NCBI GenBank assembly: GCA_024403615.1
Contig: JAKSRM010000014.1
Coordinates: forward strand, 1 to 39,057
DNA from: Lachnospiraceae bacterium
GTDB taxonomy: Bacteria > Bacillota > Clostridia > Lachnospirales > Lachnospiraceae
Length of the DNA stretch: 39,057 bases
Direction: 5' to 3'
Position 1 is the stretch's first letter. Each line of letters begins with the position of its first letter. Position numbers and translations under genes: made by a program. Of the stretch, positions 18,670 to 25,797 are shown piece by piece. The notes under the pieces were generated by a model. That model worked only from the letters and a program-made list of their open reading frames with translations. It searched no databases and was not told the origin of the DNA.

Positions 18670-19671
18670 CTATTTTGCTGCAATCTGTGCCTGAACGGCA
18701 GTGATTGCTACTGTTCCTACGATATCATCAGCAAAGCATCCTCTGCTCAGGTCGTTAACAGGAAGGGAAAGTCCTTGAAGAATAGGGCCATAAGCGTTCG
18801 CTTTTGCTAATCTCTGAACTAATTTATATCCAATATTTCCGGATTCCAGATCTGGGAATACTAAAGTGTTTGCATTGCCTGCCACCTTAGATTCTGGAGC
18901 TTTCAGCTGTCCAACTTCTGGAACTAAAGCTGCATCTAACTGAAGTTCGCCATCGATCATATACTGAGGGAAACGTTCCTGAGCCTTTGCAGCTGCATTT
19001 GCAACCATAGTAACACGGTCATTGGAAGCACTTCCTTTGGTTGAGAAACTAAGAAGAGCAACTTTTGCCTGACCGCCAACGAAAGCTTCAAAGCTTTCTG
19101 CACTTAAACCAGCAATTTCAGCCATCTTGTCTTCATCCATATCTGGGTTAACTGCACAGTCTGCAAACAGGAATAATCCGTTCTCTCCTAAAGTACAGTC
19201 CGGAACTTCCATTACGAAGAAGCCAGATACACCGCTGATGCCAGGTTTTGTCTTTAATAACTGAAGAGCTGGACGAATGGTATTACCTGTAGAATGGCAA
19301 GCACCACTAACAGCACCATCCGCATCGCCGCATTTGCACATCAGGCATGCATAGTACATATAGTCTTTCTCCATCTGCTCTTTTGCACTTTCTGGAGTAA
19401 CTCCTTTTTTACCTCTTAATTCAACGAATTTGTCGATGTACTTCTGTTTATTTGGATCATTGAAAGGATCTACAAACGTAACTCCGGAAAGGTCAAAGCC
19501 AGCTCCGTTCTTTTCAATTTCTTCAGGAGTACCAATGATAACAACATTCGCAATATCTAATTTAACGATTTTTTCTGCTGCTTCATAAGTTCTTTTGTCC
19601 ATAGGTTCAGGCAACACGATAGTCTTCTTGTCTTTTCTCGCCTGATCAAACATTTTCTCAATAAAGCTCAT
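18670..19671 (-). CDS. pta: Phosphate acetyltransferase
   Basis: Converts acetyl-CoA and phosphate to acetyl-phosphate and CoA, feeding AckA. The 333 residues correspond to the short, single-domain Pta of Gram-positives, without the DRTGG/CobB-like N-terminal regions of enteric Pta. It opens FIEKMFDQARKDKKTIVLPE and has the family segments GAVSGACHSTGNTIRPALQ and FPDLESGNIGYKLVQR. GGAGG lies 7 nt before the ATG. It is first in the pta-ackA operon, with a promoter at 19714-19741, and divergent from the Nudix gene. Acetyl-CoA would come from the PFOR encoded at 34-38 kb. Confidence 0.97.
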   Translation of the reverse strand: MSFIEKMFDQARKDKKTIVLPEPMDKRTYEAAEKIVKLDIANVVIIGTPEEIEKNGAGFDLSGVTFVDPFNDPNKQKYIDKFVELRGKKGVTPESAKEQMEKDYMYYACLMCKCGDADGAVSGACHSTGNTIRPALQLLKTKPGISGVSGFFVMEVPDCTLGENGLFLFADCAVNPDMDEDKMAEIAGLSAESFEAFVGGQAKVALLSFSTKGSASNDRVTMVANAAAKAQERFPQYMIDGELQLDAALVPEVGQLKAPESKVAGNANTLVFPDLESGNIGYKLVQRLAKANAYGPILQGLSLPVNDLSRGCFADDIVGTVAITAVQAQIAAK

Positions 19672-19713
19672 TTTTTTACCTCCAATTTAGGCATAATGCC
19701 ACACATTAGATTA

Positions 19714-19741
19714 ATTATAGCCCCATAAAATCTATTTACAA
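19714..19741 (-). promoter_or_regulatory. Promoter for pta-ackA
   Basis: Reading minus: -35 TTGTAA (19741-19736), 16-bp spacer, -10 TATAAT (19719-19714, perfect). The leader carries a short inverted repeat (GGCAT-A-ATGCC, 19690-19700) just before the Shine-Dalgarno. No clear Rex-type redox operator was seen. Confidence 0.65.
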
Positions 19742-19760
19742 TACACAATTGCTTTAAATA

Positions 19761-19790
19761 TTGAACTTTTTTCTGTCCAAGATATATAAT
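19761..19790 (+). promoter_or_regulatory. Promoter for the Nudix gene
   Basis: -35 TTGAAC (19761-19766), 18-bp spacer, -10 TATAAT (19785-19790, perfect). The leader is about 23 nt, with GGAGA 7 nt before the ATG. It is divergent from the pta promoter, about 20 bp away. Confidence 0.7.
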
Positions 19791-19819
19791 GGATAAAAAT
19801 ACAGTTTGGAGAAGAAAAA

Positions 19820-20380
19820 ATGAGCGAAAAAGACGAATTATTTGAAAAACAGATTTCTTCAAAAGAGGTATATAAAGGCAAACTTTTATGGATCTTTGAA
19901 GATCAGGTTACTCTACCAAATGGTCAAATTGCATCACGGGAAATCATGAAGCATAATGGTGCCGCTGCCATTGTGCCAATAACAGAAGATGGAAAAGTTA
20001 TTATGGAACGTCAGTTCCGCTATCCGTTGAACAGAGTCATTACAGAAATTCCAGCCGGAAAATTAGATGGACCAAACGAAGACCGTTTAGAGGCTGCAAA
20101 GCGGGAATTAAAAGAAGAAACCGGCATTACTGCCGATACCTGGATTAATCTGGGGGATTACTATCCTTCCGTCGCCTATACTACCGAATGCATTACGTTA
20201 TTCCTAGCTTCTGGACTTCACAAAGGAGAACGGAAACTGGACGAAGATGAATTTTTGAATTTGGAAGAAGTTCCATTAGAAGACGTGGTTCAAGATATTA
20301 TGGACGGAAAAATAGCGGATGGAAAAACCATTGCCGCTATCCTTAAAGCTGATAAATATTTATCCACTCATTCTCTTTAA
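19820..20380 (+). CDS. nudF: Nudix hydrolase, ADP-ribose pyrophosphatase type
   Basis: Hydrolyses ADP-ribose to AMP and ribose 5-phosphate, clearing a reactive by-product of NAD turnover. The 186 residues match NudF-type enzymes. The hallmark EIPAGKL precedes the Nudix box (residues about 80-103), with REL-EET-G at its end. The first half of the box has one extra residue between the Gly and the first Glu compared with the strict pattern, a tolerated loop change. It is one of only two protein genes on plus. Its TAA overlaps the stop of the convergent radical SAM gene by four bases (TTAA), and no terminator lies between them. ADP-ribose specificity is inferred from the motif and length. Confidence 0.9.
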   Translation: MSEKDELFEKQISSKEVYKGKLLWIFEDQVTLPNGQIASREIMKHNGAAAIVPITEDGKVIMERQFRYPLNRVITEIPAGKLDGPNEDRLEAAKRELKEETGITADTWINLGDYYPSVAYTTECITLFLASGLHKGERKLDEDEFLNLEEVPLEDVVQDIMDGKIADGKTIAAILKADKYLSTHSL

Positions 20381-21468
20381 ATTTCAAAAAAGAAACTATC
20401 TCTAAAACAGATTCGTTGCTCATTCTTATCATAATCATAGCTGTGGTGAGCACCACCAGCACAAAAGGCTTTTGCCGGGCAGTCAGAACACTGACTGCTC
20501 TTTTTGTCTAACCCCTGGCGGAAGCATTCAAATTTATTCTCCCAAACATTTTTAAAATTATCGGTCAAAATATTTCCCTGAATCAGCTCCGGACGTCTTT
20601 CAATATCCAGACAAGCCGTAATATCACCATTGCTCATAATGCTGGCTGCATAAATTCCTGCATTACAAGTGAAATAAGCTTCCCGCACTTCTTTTTCATA
20701 CTTCAGTCCAAGGAAGTGACTGCAGCCGTAGGTAACCGGCATATCTTCCATTCGCTTTTCCCGAATAAAATCAAACAGATAGTTCTGGTCCTCTTCCGTC
20801 AGTAAAAGTTCTGGATGGTCCAAAGCTCGTCCCATAGGTTCAATCCCGATAACTCTCCAGGAATCAATATCCATCTCGCAAAAGATTTCATAAAGCCGAT
20901 CTAATTCCTGCATGTTGGAATGATTAATAACTGTAGTTACCTGAATGTTTTTAAAACCGCCCTCTTCGATCAGATTGTTGATTCCCTCCATGGCTTTTCG
21001 ATAACCACCCGGGGTTCTGCGAAACCGATCATGAGATTCTTCCATACCATCAATACTGATGGAAATGGTTTTCATCTTGCAAGCTTTTAATTTCGCCGCA
21101 ACGTCTTTTGTAATTAACGTTCCATTGCTGGTCATTCCCCAACGGTAACCTAAAGAAGCGGCATACCCCATGATATCAAAGAAGTCTTTTCGTAACAGAG
21201 GCTCTCCGCCAGTAATGCAAAGAAGGAAGGACGTTAAGTCAAAATCCTCCGCAACCTGATCCAGAATATTTTTATATTGTTCCAGGTTCATTTCCACCGA
21301 AGGAACGTCACCACAATTACTTCCACAATGCAAACAATGTTCGTTGCATCTTAAGGTCAGTTCCAGGAACAGATACTTTAAAACTGGATTTTTATAAAGC
21401 TGCTCCCTGTACTCAGAAAGCAGCTTTAATTGTTCTCTCTTTAAATTGTATAACGTCTCTTTGGTCAT
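20377..21468 (-). CDS. Radical SAM/SPASM enzyme, probable peptide- or protein-modifying maturase
   Basis: A 363-residue radical SAM enzyme. The SAM-cluster motif is CNEHCLHC (Cys41, 45, 48), and GGEP at 87-90 is the SAM-binding element. The C-terminal third is a SPASM domain with many cysteines for auxiliary Fe-S clusters (Cys249, 268, 286, 315, 327, 330, 336, 354; CSDCPAKAFC). This layout is shared with PqqE, anaerobic sulfatase-maturating enzymes and RiPP maturases, whose substrates are peptide side chains. Its ATG shares one base with the TAA of the upstream 85-residue lipoprotein gene (TAATG), so the two are translationally coupled and the lipoprotein is the likely substrate. No sulfatase with a CxPxR-type maturation motif was seen in the window. 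The substrate is inferred; the enzyme class is firm. Confidence 0.88.
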   Translation of the reverse strand: MTKETLYNLKREQLKLLSEYREQLYKNPVLKYLFLELTLRCNEHCLHCGSNCGDVPSVEMNLEQYKNILDQVAEDFDLTSFLLCITGGEPLLRKDFFDIMGYAASLGYRWGMTSNGTLITKDVAAKLKACKMKTISISIDGMEESHDRFRRTPGGYRKAMEGINNLIEEGGFKNIQVTTVINHSNMQELDRLYEIFCEMDIDSWRVIGIEPMGRALDHPELLLTEEDQNYLFDFIREKRMEDMPVTYGCSHFLGLKYEKEVREAYFTCNAGIYAASIMSNGDITACLDIERRPELIQGNILTDNFKNVWENKFECFRQGLDKKSSQCSDCPAKAFCAGGAHHSYDYDKNEQRICFRDSFFFEI

Positions 21469-21725
21469 TACTCAAAATATTCCGGTGGTCCGTATACGTC
21501 TTCGTTGATTTCCGTTGACGGATCAAATTCCCCTATCGTTTCTGGCTCCAGAATACCAGATGGATCATATTCACCACTGGCAGGAATTGATATGGTCTCT
21601 GGTTCATCTGGAGGTGGACCATAAACGCAAACATTCGGGTCCTTTATTCCACCACATGCAGAAAGAGCAACTGCTGTAGCTGCCATTGCTGTTCCCACAA
21701 TTAATTTTCGTCCCATCTTTTTCAT
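21468..21725 (-). CDS. Small lipoprotein with repeated YGPP and (Y/F)DPS motifs, candidate radical-SAM substrate
   Basis: An 85-residue protein with a lipoprotein signal: MKKMGRK, a hydrophobic stretch, and lipobox LSAC with Cys24 as the lipidation site. The 61-residue mature part is acidic and proline-rich, with internal symmetry: VYGPP at 34-38 and 77-81, EPETI at 41-45 and 60-64, GEYDPS at 51-56 and GEFDPS at 65-70, ending EYFE. Aromatic residues thus recur in a fixed Y/F-G/D-P context, as in modified core peptides. No Shine-Dalgarno is evident before the ATG at 21725, which is only 7 nt after the tmcAL stop. It is coupled by a one-base stop/start overlap to the radical SAM gene. Function is unknown; a modified, membrane-anchored surface peptide is my inference. 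Confidence 0.8.
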   Translation of the reverse strand: MKKMGRKLIVGTAMAATAVALSACGGIKDPNVCVYGPPPDEPETISIPASGEYDPSGILEPETIGEFDPSTEINEDVYGPPEYFE

Positions 21726-21732
21726 ACTGTTA

Positions 21733-23016
21733 TTATATCAAAACAATTTCTTCTGTAAAAGGATTTTTTAAGTCGGAATCAAACTTGTTCATCGCAACCA
21801 TACGGTACATTTCATCTGCAGCAACGTTCTGCATCAGCATCTTATCTTTTTTACCGTCGCCCCGAACAACATCCGACAGCTTCGTTACCATAAAGATATC
21901 GGAATTTCTCTTGATTTCTCCCAATAAGTTTTCAGAGCCCTTTCGGAAGCCTAATACTTTTACGTATTTAATCGCCTCCGCACTGTAAAGTTCCCTCATA
22001 TCTGCATCTGTAATTCCTAAGGCGATATGCATCAGCGCCCGACTGACAGTAGCTTTGGTAATGCTCTTCGTTGCCACATCCTCACGAAACTGAATAAAAG
22101 ATTTAAAATCATTTTTCAGATTCAGAATTCTATTTGCCAAATCTTCCGAAACGCCAAAGAATTTTGTCAAATCACTTGGTTCATTCGCCTTCAGCAACTC
22201 CGCACCCAGAATCATAGAAAAATCATCACGGAAAATTGGGAAGTTAACCAGGTATTTATCCGTCAAGATATCTACCGCATACTGTGGAAGAGTTGCGGAA
22301 AGAGAGTTCACGTCATATTTGTTATAAATAGCATTTCGGATAGCTGTTGCAGAAGAGAATCCTTCGCTAATCGCCATATCATTATGGGCCGTCAGCCGTC
22401 TGGCAATCGGATCTGGTTTTATATTGCTTCCAAGTTTCTTTAAGGCTTTCATATATTCAATACCCAGAATATTGTTGGAAGTTTCCATAACGGTTACATA
22501 GTCTTCGCCCAAAATTTCGCCTACCGCTTTGGAGCGGGCTGCAGCATGAGAAAGACCTTCCTTCAAACCTTTTCGCAAAATTTCCTTAAATTCTTCTGGT
22601 TCATCTACTAAAAGATCTGCAATTTTACCAAACTGATCCGTAATATCTTGTACTGCAACTTTCACACCTTCTTTGGAAGCTGCCGGGTCCAGAGTATCCA
22701 AGCTTTCTGTTCCGAAACACAGGTCATCAACGATATTTAATTTATCCAAAATTGCGACTCCGCCATAAGCGAAATATTCCGCACTGGCCGTAGCGAAACA
22801 AGTTGGCAGTTCCAGAACCAGGTCAGCACCAGCCTTCAAAGCCATTTCAGCCCGGGAATATTTATCAATAATTGTTGGAGCGCCTCTTTGGACATAATTG
22901 CCACTCATGACAACGATAATATAATCGCTTTTCAGTCGTTTTCTCGTTTCCGCTAAATGATATTCATGACCATTATGAAACGGATTGTATTCAGCAATAA
23001 TACCTGTAACTTTCAT
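21733..23016 (-). CDS. tmcAL: tRNA(Met) cytidine acetate ligase (YlbM family)
   Basis: Makes N4-acetylcytidine at the wobble base of elongator tRNA-Met, using acetate and ATP through an acetyl-adenylate. The 427 residues fit the family. The nucleotidyltransferase-like start GIIAEYNPFHNGHEYHL carries the HxGH-type motif, followed by MSGNYVQRGAPTIIDKYSRAEMAL and ADLVLELP, all hallmark YlbM segments. It starts 2 bp after the WalJ-like gene and ends 7 bp before the lipoprotein gene, within the minus-strand superoperon. The substrate acetate is the end product of the Pta-AckA pathway encoded nearby. Confidence 0.93.
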   Translation of the reverse strand: MKVTGIIAEYNPFHNGHEYHLAETRKRLKSDYIIVVMSGNYVQRGAPTIIDKYSRAEMALKAGADLVLELPTCFATASAEYFAYGGVAILDKLNIVDDLCFGTESLDTLDPAASKEGVKVAVQDITDQFGKIADLLVDEPEEFKEILRKGLKEGLSHAAARSKAVGEILGEDYVTVMETSNNILGIEYMKALKKLGSNIKPDPIARRLTAHNDMAISEGFSSATAIRNAIYNKYDVNSLSATLPQYAVDILTDKYLVNFPIFRDDFSMILGAELLKANEPSDLTKFFGVSEDLANRILNLKNDFKSFIQFREDVATKSITKATVSRALMHIALGITDADMRELYSAEAIKYVKVLGFRKGSENLLGEIKRNSDIFMVTKLSDVVRGDGKKDKMLMQNVAADEMYRMVAMNKFDSDLKNPFTEEIVLI

Positions 23017-23018
23017 TT

Positions 23019-23816
23019 TTATACCTCTATTAAATCTAGCATCCGATCATGTCTTGCTGTAAGTATTTCAAAATCCCCTGCTTTATAAGGAGTTTCGGAT
23101 TCATTAATTTCTTCTTCTACCGACCATTTGGCCAAATCTCTGGTATTGTTCTCTCTGCTTATGTGTCCTAAGATTACTTTTACCATATTATCGTGAAGTA
23201 ATTGTGATAAAAAACGCCCGCTGTCTTCATTGGATAAATGGCCAAATTCTCCTAAAATTCTCCTTTTCAAAGGATAAGGATAAGGTCCAACCTCTAGCAT
23301 CCGTTTATCATGATTGGACTCCAGCATCAACAGATCCAAGTCTTTCAGATTTGTGGCTAAATAATCGTTGTAAACGCCTAAATCCGTAACAATAGCGGCG
23401 GAACGTAAATTATTCCAAAAGCGGTAACAAACAGGCTCTTTTCCATCGTGAGAGGTCCGTAATGCACGGAATTGAAGGTCTTTAATCCAAAAATCCTTAT
23501 CCGATTCAATAGGAACAAACACATCGTCCGAAAAACTGCCTAAACTTTTGCATTTCTTAATTTCCTCTATAGTTCCCGCAGTCGCATAAACCGGAATTTC
23601 TCGTTTTCTTTCCAGAACGCCCAAACTAGAAATATGGTCTGCGTGTTCATGGGTTATCAGAATTCCATCAATATCATCAAGAGATAACTGAGCCGTTGCA
23701 AGTCCTTCTTCAATTTTCTTTTTACTCAATCCACAGTCAATCAGCACATGGGTATTATCTGCACCAACATAAGTCGAATTCCCTGAGCTGCCGCTGGCAA
23801 TGTTTAAAAATCTCAT
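23019..23816 (-). CDS. Metallo-beta-lactamase-fold protein, WalJ/YycJ-like
   Basis: A 265-residue protein of the metallo-beta-lactamase superfamily. SGSSGNSTYV at the N-terminus and LIDCGLSKKKIEEGL match the YycJ/WalJ family. The metal motif THEHADH is present, with further ligands likely at TSHDG, DLG, ESNHD and GHIS. YycJ-type proteins have been described as 5' exonucleases linked to mismatch repair and cell-wall regulation. The usual walRK two-component context is absent here, so I leave the symbol blank. It lies 51 bp after the coiled-coil gene, with a hairpin in the gap, and 2 bp before tmcAL. Confidence 0.85.
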   Translation of the reverse strand: MRFLNIASGSSGNSTYVGADNTHVLIDCGLSKKKIEEGLATAQLSLDDIDGILITHEHADHISSLGVLERKREIPVYATAGTIEEIKKCKSLGSFSDDVFVPIESDKDFWIKDLQFRALRTSHDGKEPVCYRFWNNLRSAAIVTDLGVYNDYLATNLKDLDLLMLESNHDKRMLEVGPYPYPLKRRILGEFGHLSNEDSGRFLSQLLHDNMVKVILGHISRENNTRDLAKWSVEEEINESETPYKAGDFEILTARHDRMLDLIEV

Positions 23817-23835
23817 TGAAAGTCCTATTATTCGA

Positions 23836-23859
23836 AACGCCAGGCAAAAACCTGGCGTT
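23836..23859 (-). terminator. Hairpin between the coiled-coil gene and the WalJ-like gene
   Basis: A 9-bp perfect stem (AACGCCAGG and CCTGGCGTT) with a 6-nt loop. In the minus direction only TTTCG follows, so it may be a leaky terminator or an mRNA-processing or stabilising hairpin that tunes expression of the distal genes. Confidence 0.6.
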
Positions 23860-23867
23860 CTATTAAT

Positions 23868-24707
23868 TTATTTAAAATCACTTATATCTAAATTAAAATC
23901 TGTAATGTCTTCATCGTCCTGACTGTATTTGTTTCTCAGGGCATCATCTAAAGACATCCGCGTCGGATTATGCTGTCCATACACCGGCTCTTCGTAGTAC
24001 TCTTCTTCATCGTCGTACTCCTCGTAGTCATCGTATTCTTCATATTCTTCATAATCTTCTGTTTCTTCCAGTTCCTCTTCCTCAAGCTCTTCCTGTTCTT
24101 TCGCTTCTGCTTGCTGAGCGTAGGTAGATGCTGGCATCGGGGTAGCTCTTAATTCCATTCGATTCTGGGTCGTAATATCCAGACTGGATTCCAGAGAACG
24201 AATCAGAGCATCATGCTTAACCGTCAGGTCTTCGATAGAAGAAGAAAGAATTTCCTGAATGGAAGCCAGGGAACTATCGGTATACTGCATAGCAGCTCGT
24301 TTCATTTCGTTGGCTTCTGTTGTAGCGCGGTCTAAAATCTTTCCGGCTTTTTCTGTAGCTTCTTCGATGATCTGATTTGCTTCTTTATATGCCTGCTGCA
24401 TAATTTCATGTTCAGAAACCAGATTGGAAGTCATTTCGTTTGCTTTCTGGATAATCACGTCGGATTTATCCTGAGCATCCTTCATCTTGTCTTCTGCTCT
24501 GTCCTGAGCATCTTTCAAGATTGCATCTCTATTAGCAATAATTCTCTGATACTGTTTGATTTCTTCCGGAATCGCTTCCTTCAGCTCATCAAGATATTCT
24601 CCGAGTTCATTTCTATTTACAATAATTTTCGTATTGGAAAGAGCCTGGTACTTACAGCCGTCAATATAAACTTCAATATCTTCAATAATCTGCTCTATTT
24701 TACTCAT
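23868..24707 (-). CDS. Coiled-coil cytoplasmic protein with acidic tyrosine-repeat segment
   Basis: A 279-residue protein often labelled 'ATPase' in Clostridia, although no Walker motif is visible. Residues about 40-180 are a long charged coiled coil with features like ATP synthase b subunit or DivIVA (KDAQDRAEDKMKDAQDKSD, then EANQIIEEATEKAGKIL). Residues about 204-240 are nearly all Glu, Asp and Tyr, with Tyr every third position from 219 to 231. The end, MSLDDALRNKYSQDD followed by ITDFNLDISDFK, is a conserved-looking tail. No signal peptide or membrane helix was found. AAGGGAG lies before the ATG. It is 17 bp downstream of coaD, a frequent neighbour in Clostridia. A scaffold-like or division-linked role is possible but unproven. 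Confidence 0.75.
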   Translation of the reverse strand: MSKIEQIIEDIEVYIDGCKYQALSNTKIIVNRNELGEYLDELKEAIPEEIKQYQRIIANRDAILKDAQDRAEDKMKDAQDKSDVIIQKANEMTSNLVSEHEIMQQAYKEANQIIEEATEKAGKILDRATTEANEMKRAAMQYTDSSLASIQEILSSSIEDLTVKHDALIRSLESSLDITTQNRMELRATPMPASTYAQQAEAKEQEELEEEELEETEDYEEYEEYDDYEEYDDEEEYYEEPVYGQHNPTRMSLDDALRNKYSQDDEDITDFNLDISDFK

Positions 24708-24724
24708 ATTCCCGCTCCCTTATG

Positions 24725-25222
24725 TCACTGCAAATTCTTGCTCTGATATTTTTCAATTACTTTTTTCTGCACTTTTTTGGTGACGAACTGACTGATATCT
24801 CCACCAAAAGCAGCTATTTCTCTAACAGCACTTGAGCTGATATTTTCATATTTTGTAGATGGGGCAAGAAGAATCGTATCAATTTCCGGCTCCATGGTTC
24901 TATTAATCTGAGCCCATGTGAATTCATATTCAAAATCGGCTATGGTTCTGACTCCTCTTACAACAATCGTTGCCTTCTTCTGTTTTACAAAGTCTAAAAG
25001 TAATCCGCCAAAAGCTTCTACCTGAACATTTGGCAGATTCTTTACAGCATCCTGAATCATTTTTACTCGCTCATCTGGAGTAAATAAAGGAGTCTTTGCA
25101 TTATTATTCAGCACGCCTACTACTAAAAGGTCTACCATTTTAGCTGCGCGCTCTATTACATCAATATGTCCTAACGTTACCGGGTCAAAAGTTCCCGGAT
25201 ATACGGCGATTCTTTTTGTCAT
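24725..25222 (-). CDS. coaD: Phosphopantetheine adenylyltransferase
   Basis: Adenylates 4'-phosphopantetheine to dephospho-CoA, the penultimate step of CoA synthesis. The 165 residues are typical. The nucleotidyltransferase motif appears in YPGTFDPVTLGHIDVIERA (TxGH), with VVRGVRTIADFEYE and the C-terminal ISSSAVREIAAFGGD. Its ATG overlaps the rsmD stop by four bases (ATGA). The rsmD-coaD pair is widely conserved. CoA is used by PFOR and Pta, and phosphopantetheine is the prosthetic group of AcpP, all encoded in this window. Confidence 0.97.
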   Translation of the reverse strand: MTKRIAVYPGTFDPVTLGHIDVIERAAKMVDLLVVGVLNNNAKTPLFTPDERVKMIQDAVKNLPNVQVEAFGGLLLDFVKQKKATIVVRGVRTIADFEYEFTWAQINRTMEPEIDTILLAPSTKYENISSSAVREIAAFGGDISQFVTKKVQKKVIEKYQSKNLQ

Positions 25223-25782
25223 AACATATCACCAAGTCTTATAAAATAATGTTTGTTGGTTTTATAGATTTTTTCTCTCTCAATATGAAAGTTTGTATTC
25301 TCTAAAAAATCCAAGTTGTTATGCTTATCTGCCTCAATAATAATCAACGTATCTTCGTCGATTATAGAAGACATTTCTAAAGCCTTTAAAGTTTCTTCTT
25401 CCAGTCCGGCCTGATATGGAGGATCCATATAAACGATGTCGAACTTATACTTTTTTAAAGACAGTTCATTGATTGCGCTTACCGCATTCTTCTGAAGTAC
25501 CAGGGCATCATCTGCAAGTCTGGTGAAAGCCAGATTTTCATTAATGCATTTCACTGCTTTGGGATTATTCTCTACAAAAACAGAAAGCCGAGCCCCCCTG
25601 CTTAATGCTTCTATGCCTATGCTGCCAGAACCACTAAACAAATCCAGAAAATAGGAACCCGGTACATAAGGACTGAGAATGTTAAATAACGTTTCTTTGA
25701 TCCTGTCTATTGTTGGTCTTGTATCTAAGCCAGGGATTGACTTTAAAGTCAATCTCCTGGCTTTTCCTGCGATTACTCTCAT
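25219..25782 (-). CDS. rsmD: 16S rRNA (guanine-N2)-methyltransferase RsmD family
   Basis: SAM-dependent methylation of G966 (E. coli numbering) in 16S rRNA. The 187 residues fit. MRVIAGKARRLTLKS, TRPTIDRIKETLFNIL, the SAM-binding LDLFSGSGSIGIEALSRGA and the catalytic YMDPPY are all present. It lies 15 bp after the S1-domain gene and has a four-base overlap with coaD. No clear Shine-Dalgarno precedes the ATG at 25782, consistent with coupling. Confidence 0.95.
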   Translation of the reverse strand: MRVIAGKARRLTLKSIPGLDTRPTIDRIKETLFNILSPYVPGSYFLDLFSGSGSIGIEALSRGARLSVFVENNPKAVKCINENLAFTRLADDALVLQKNAVSAINELSLKKYKFDIVYMDPPYQAGLEEETLKALEMSSIIDEDTLIIIEADKHNNLDFLENTNFHIEREKIYKTNKHYFIRLGDML

Positions 25783-25797
25783 TAAATACGATGTTGA

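Noticed and set aside
19672..19819. Rex-type redox operator in the pta/Nudix intergenic region
   Set aside because: No palindrome of the TTGTGA-N6-TCACAA type is present; only partial half-sites.
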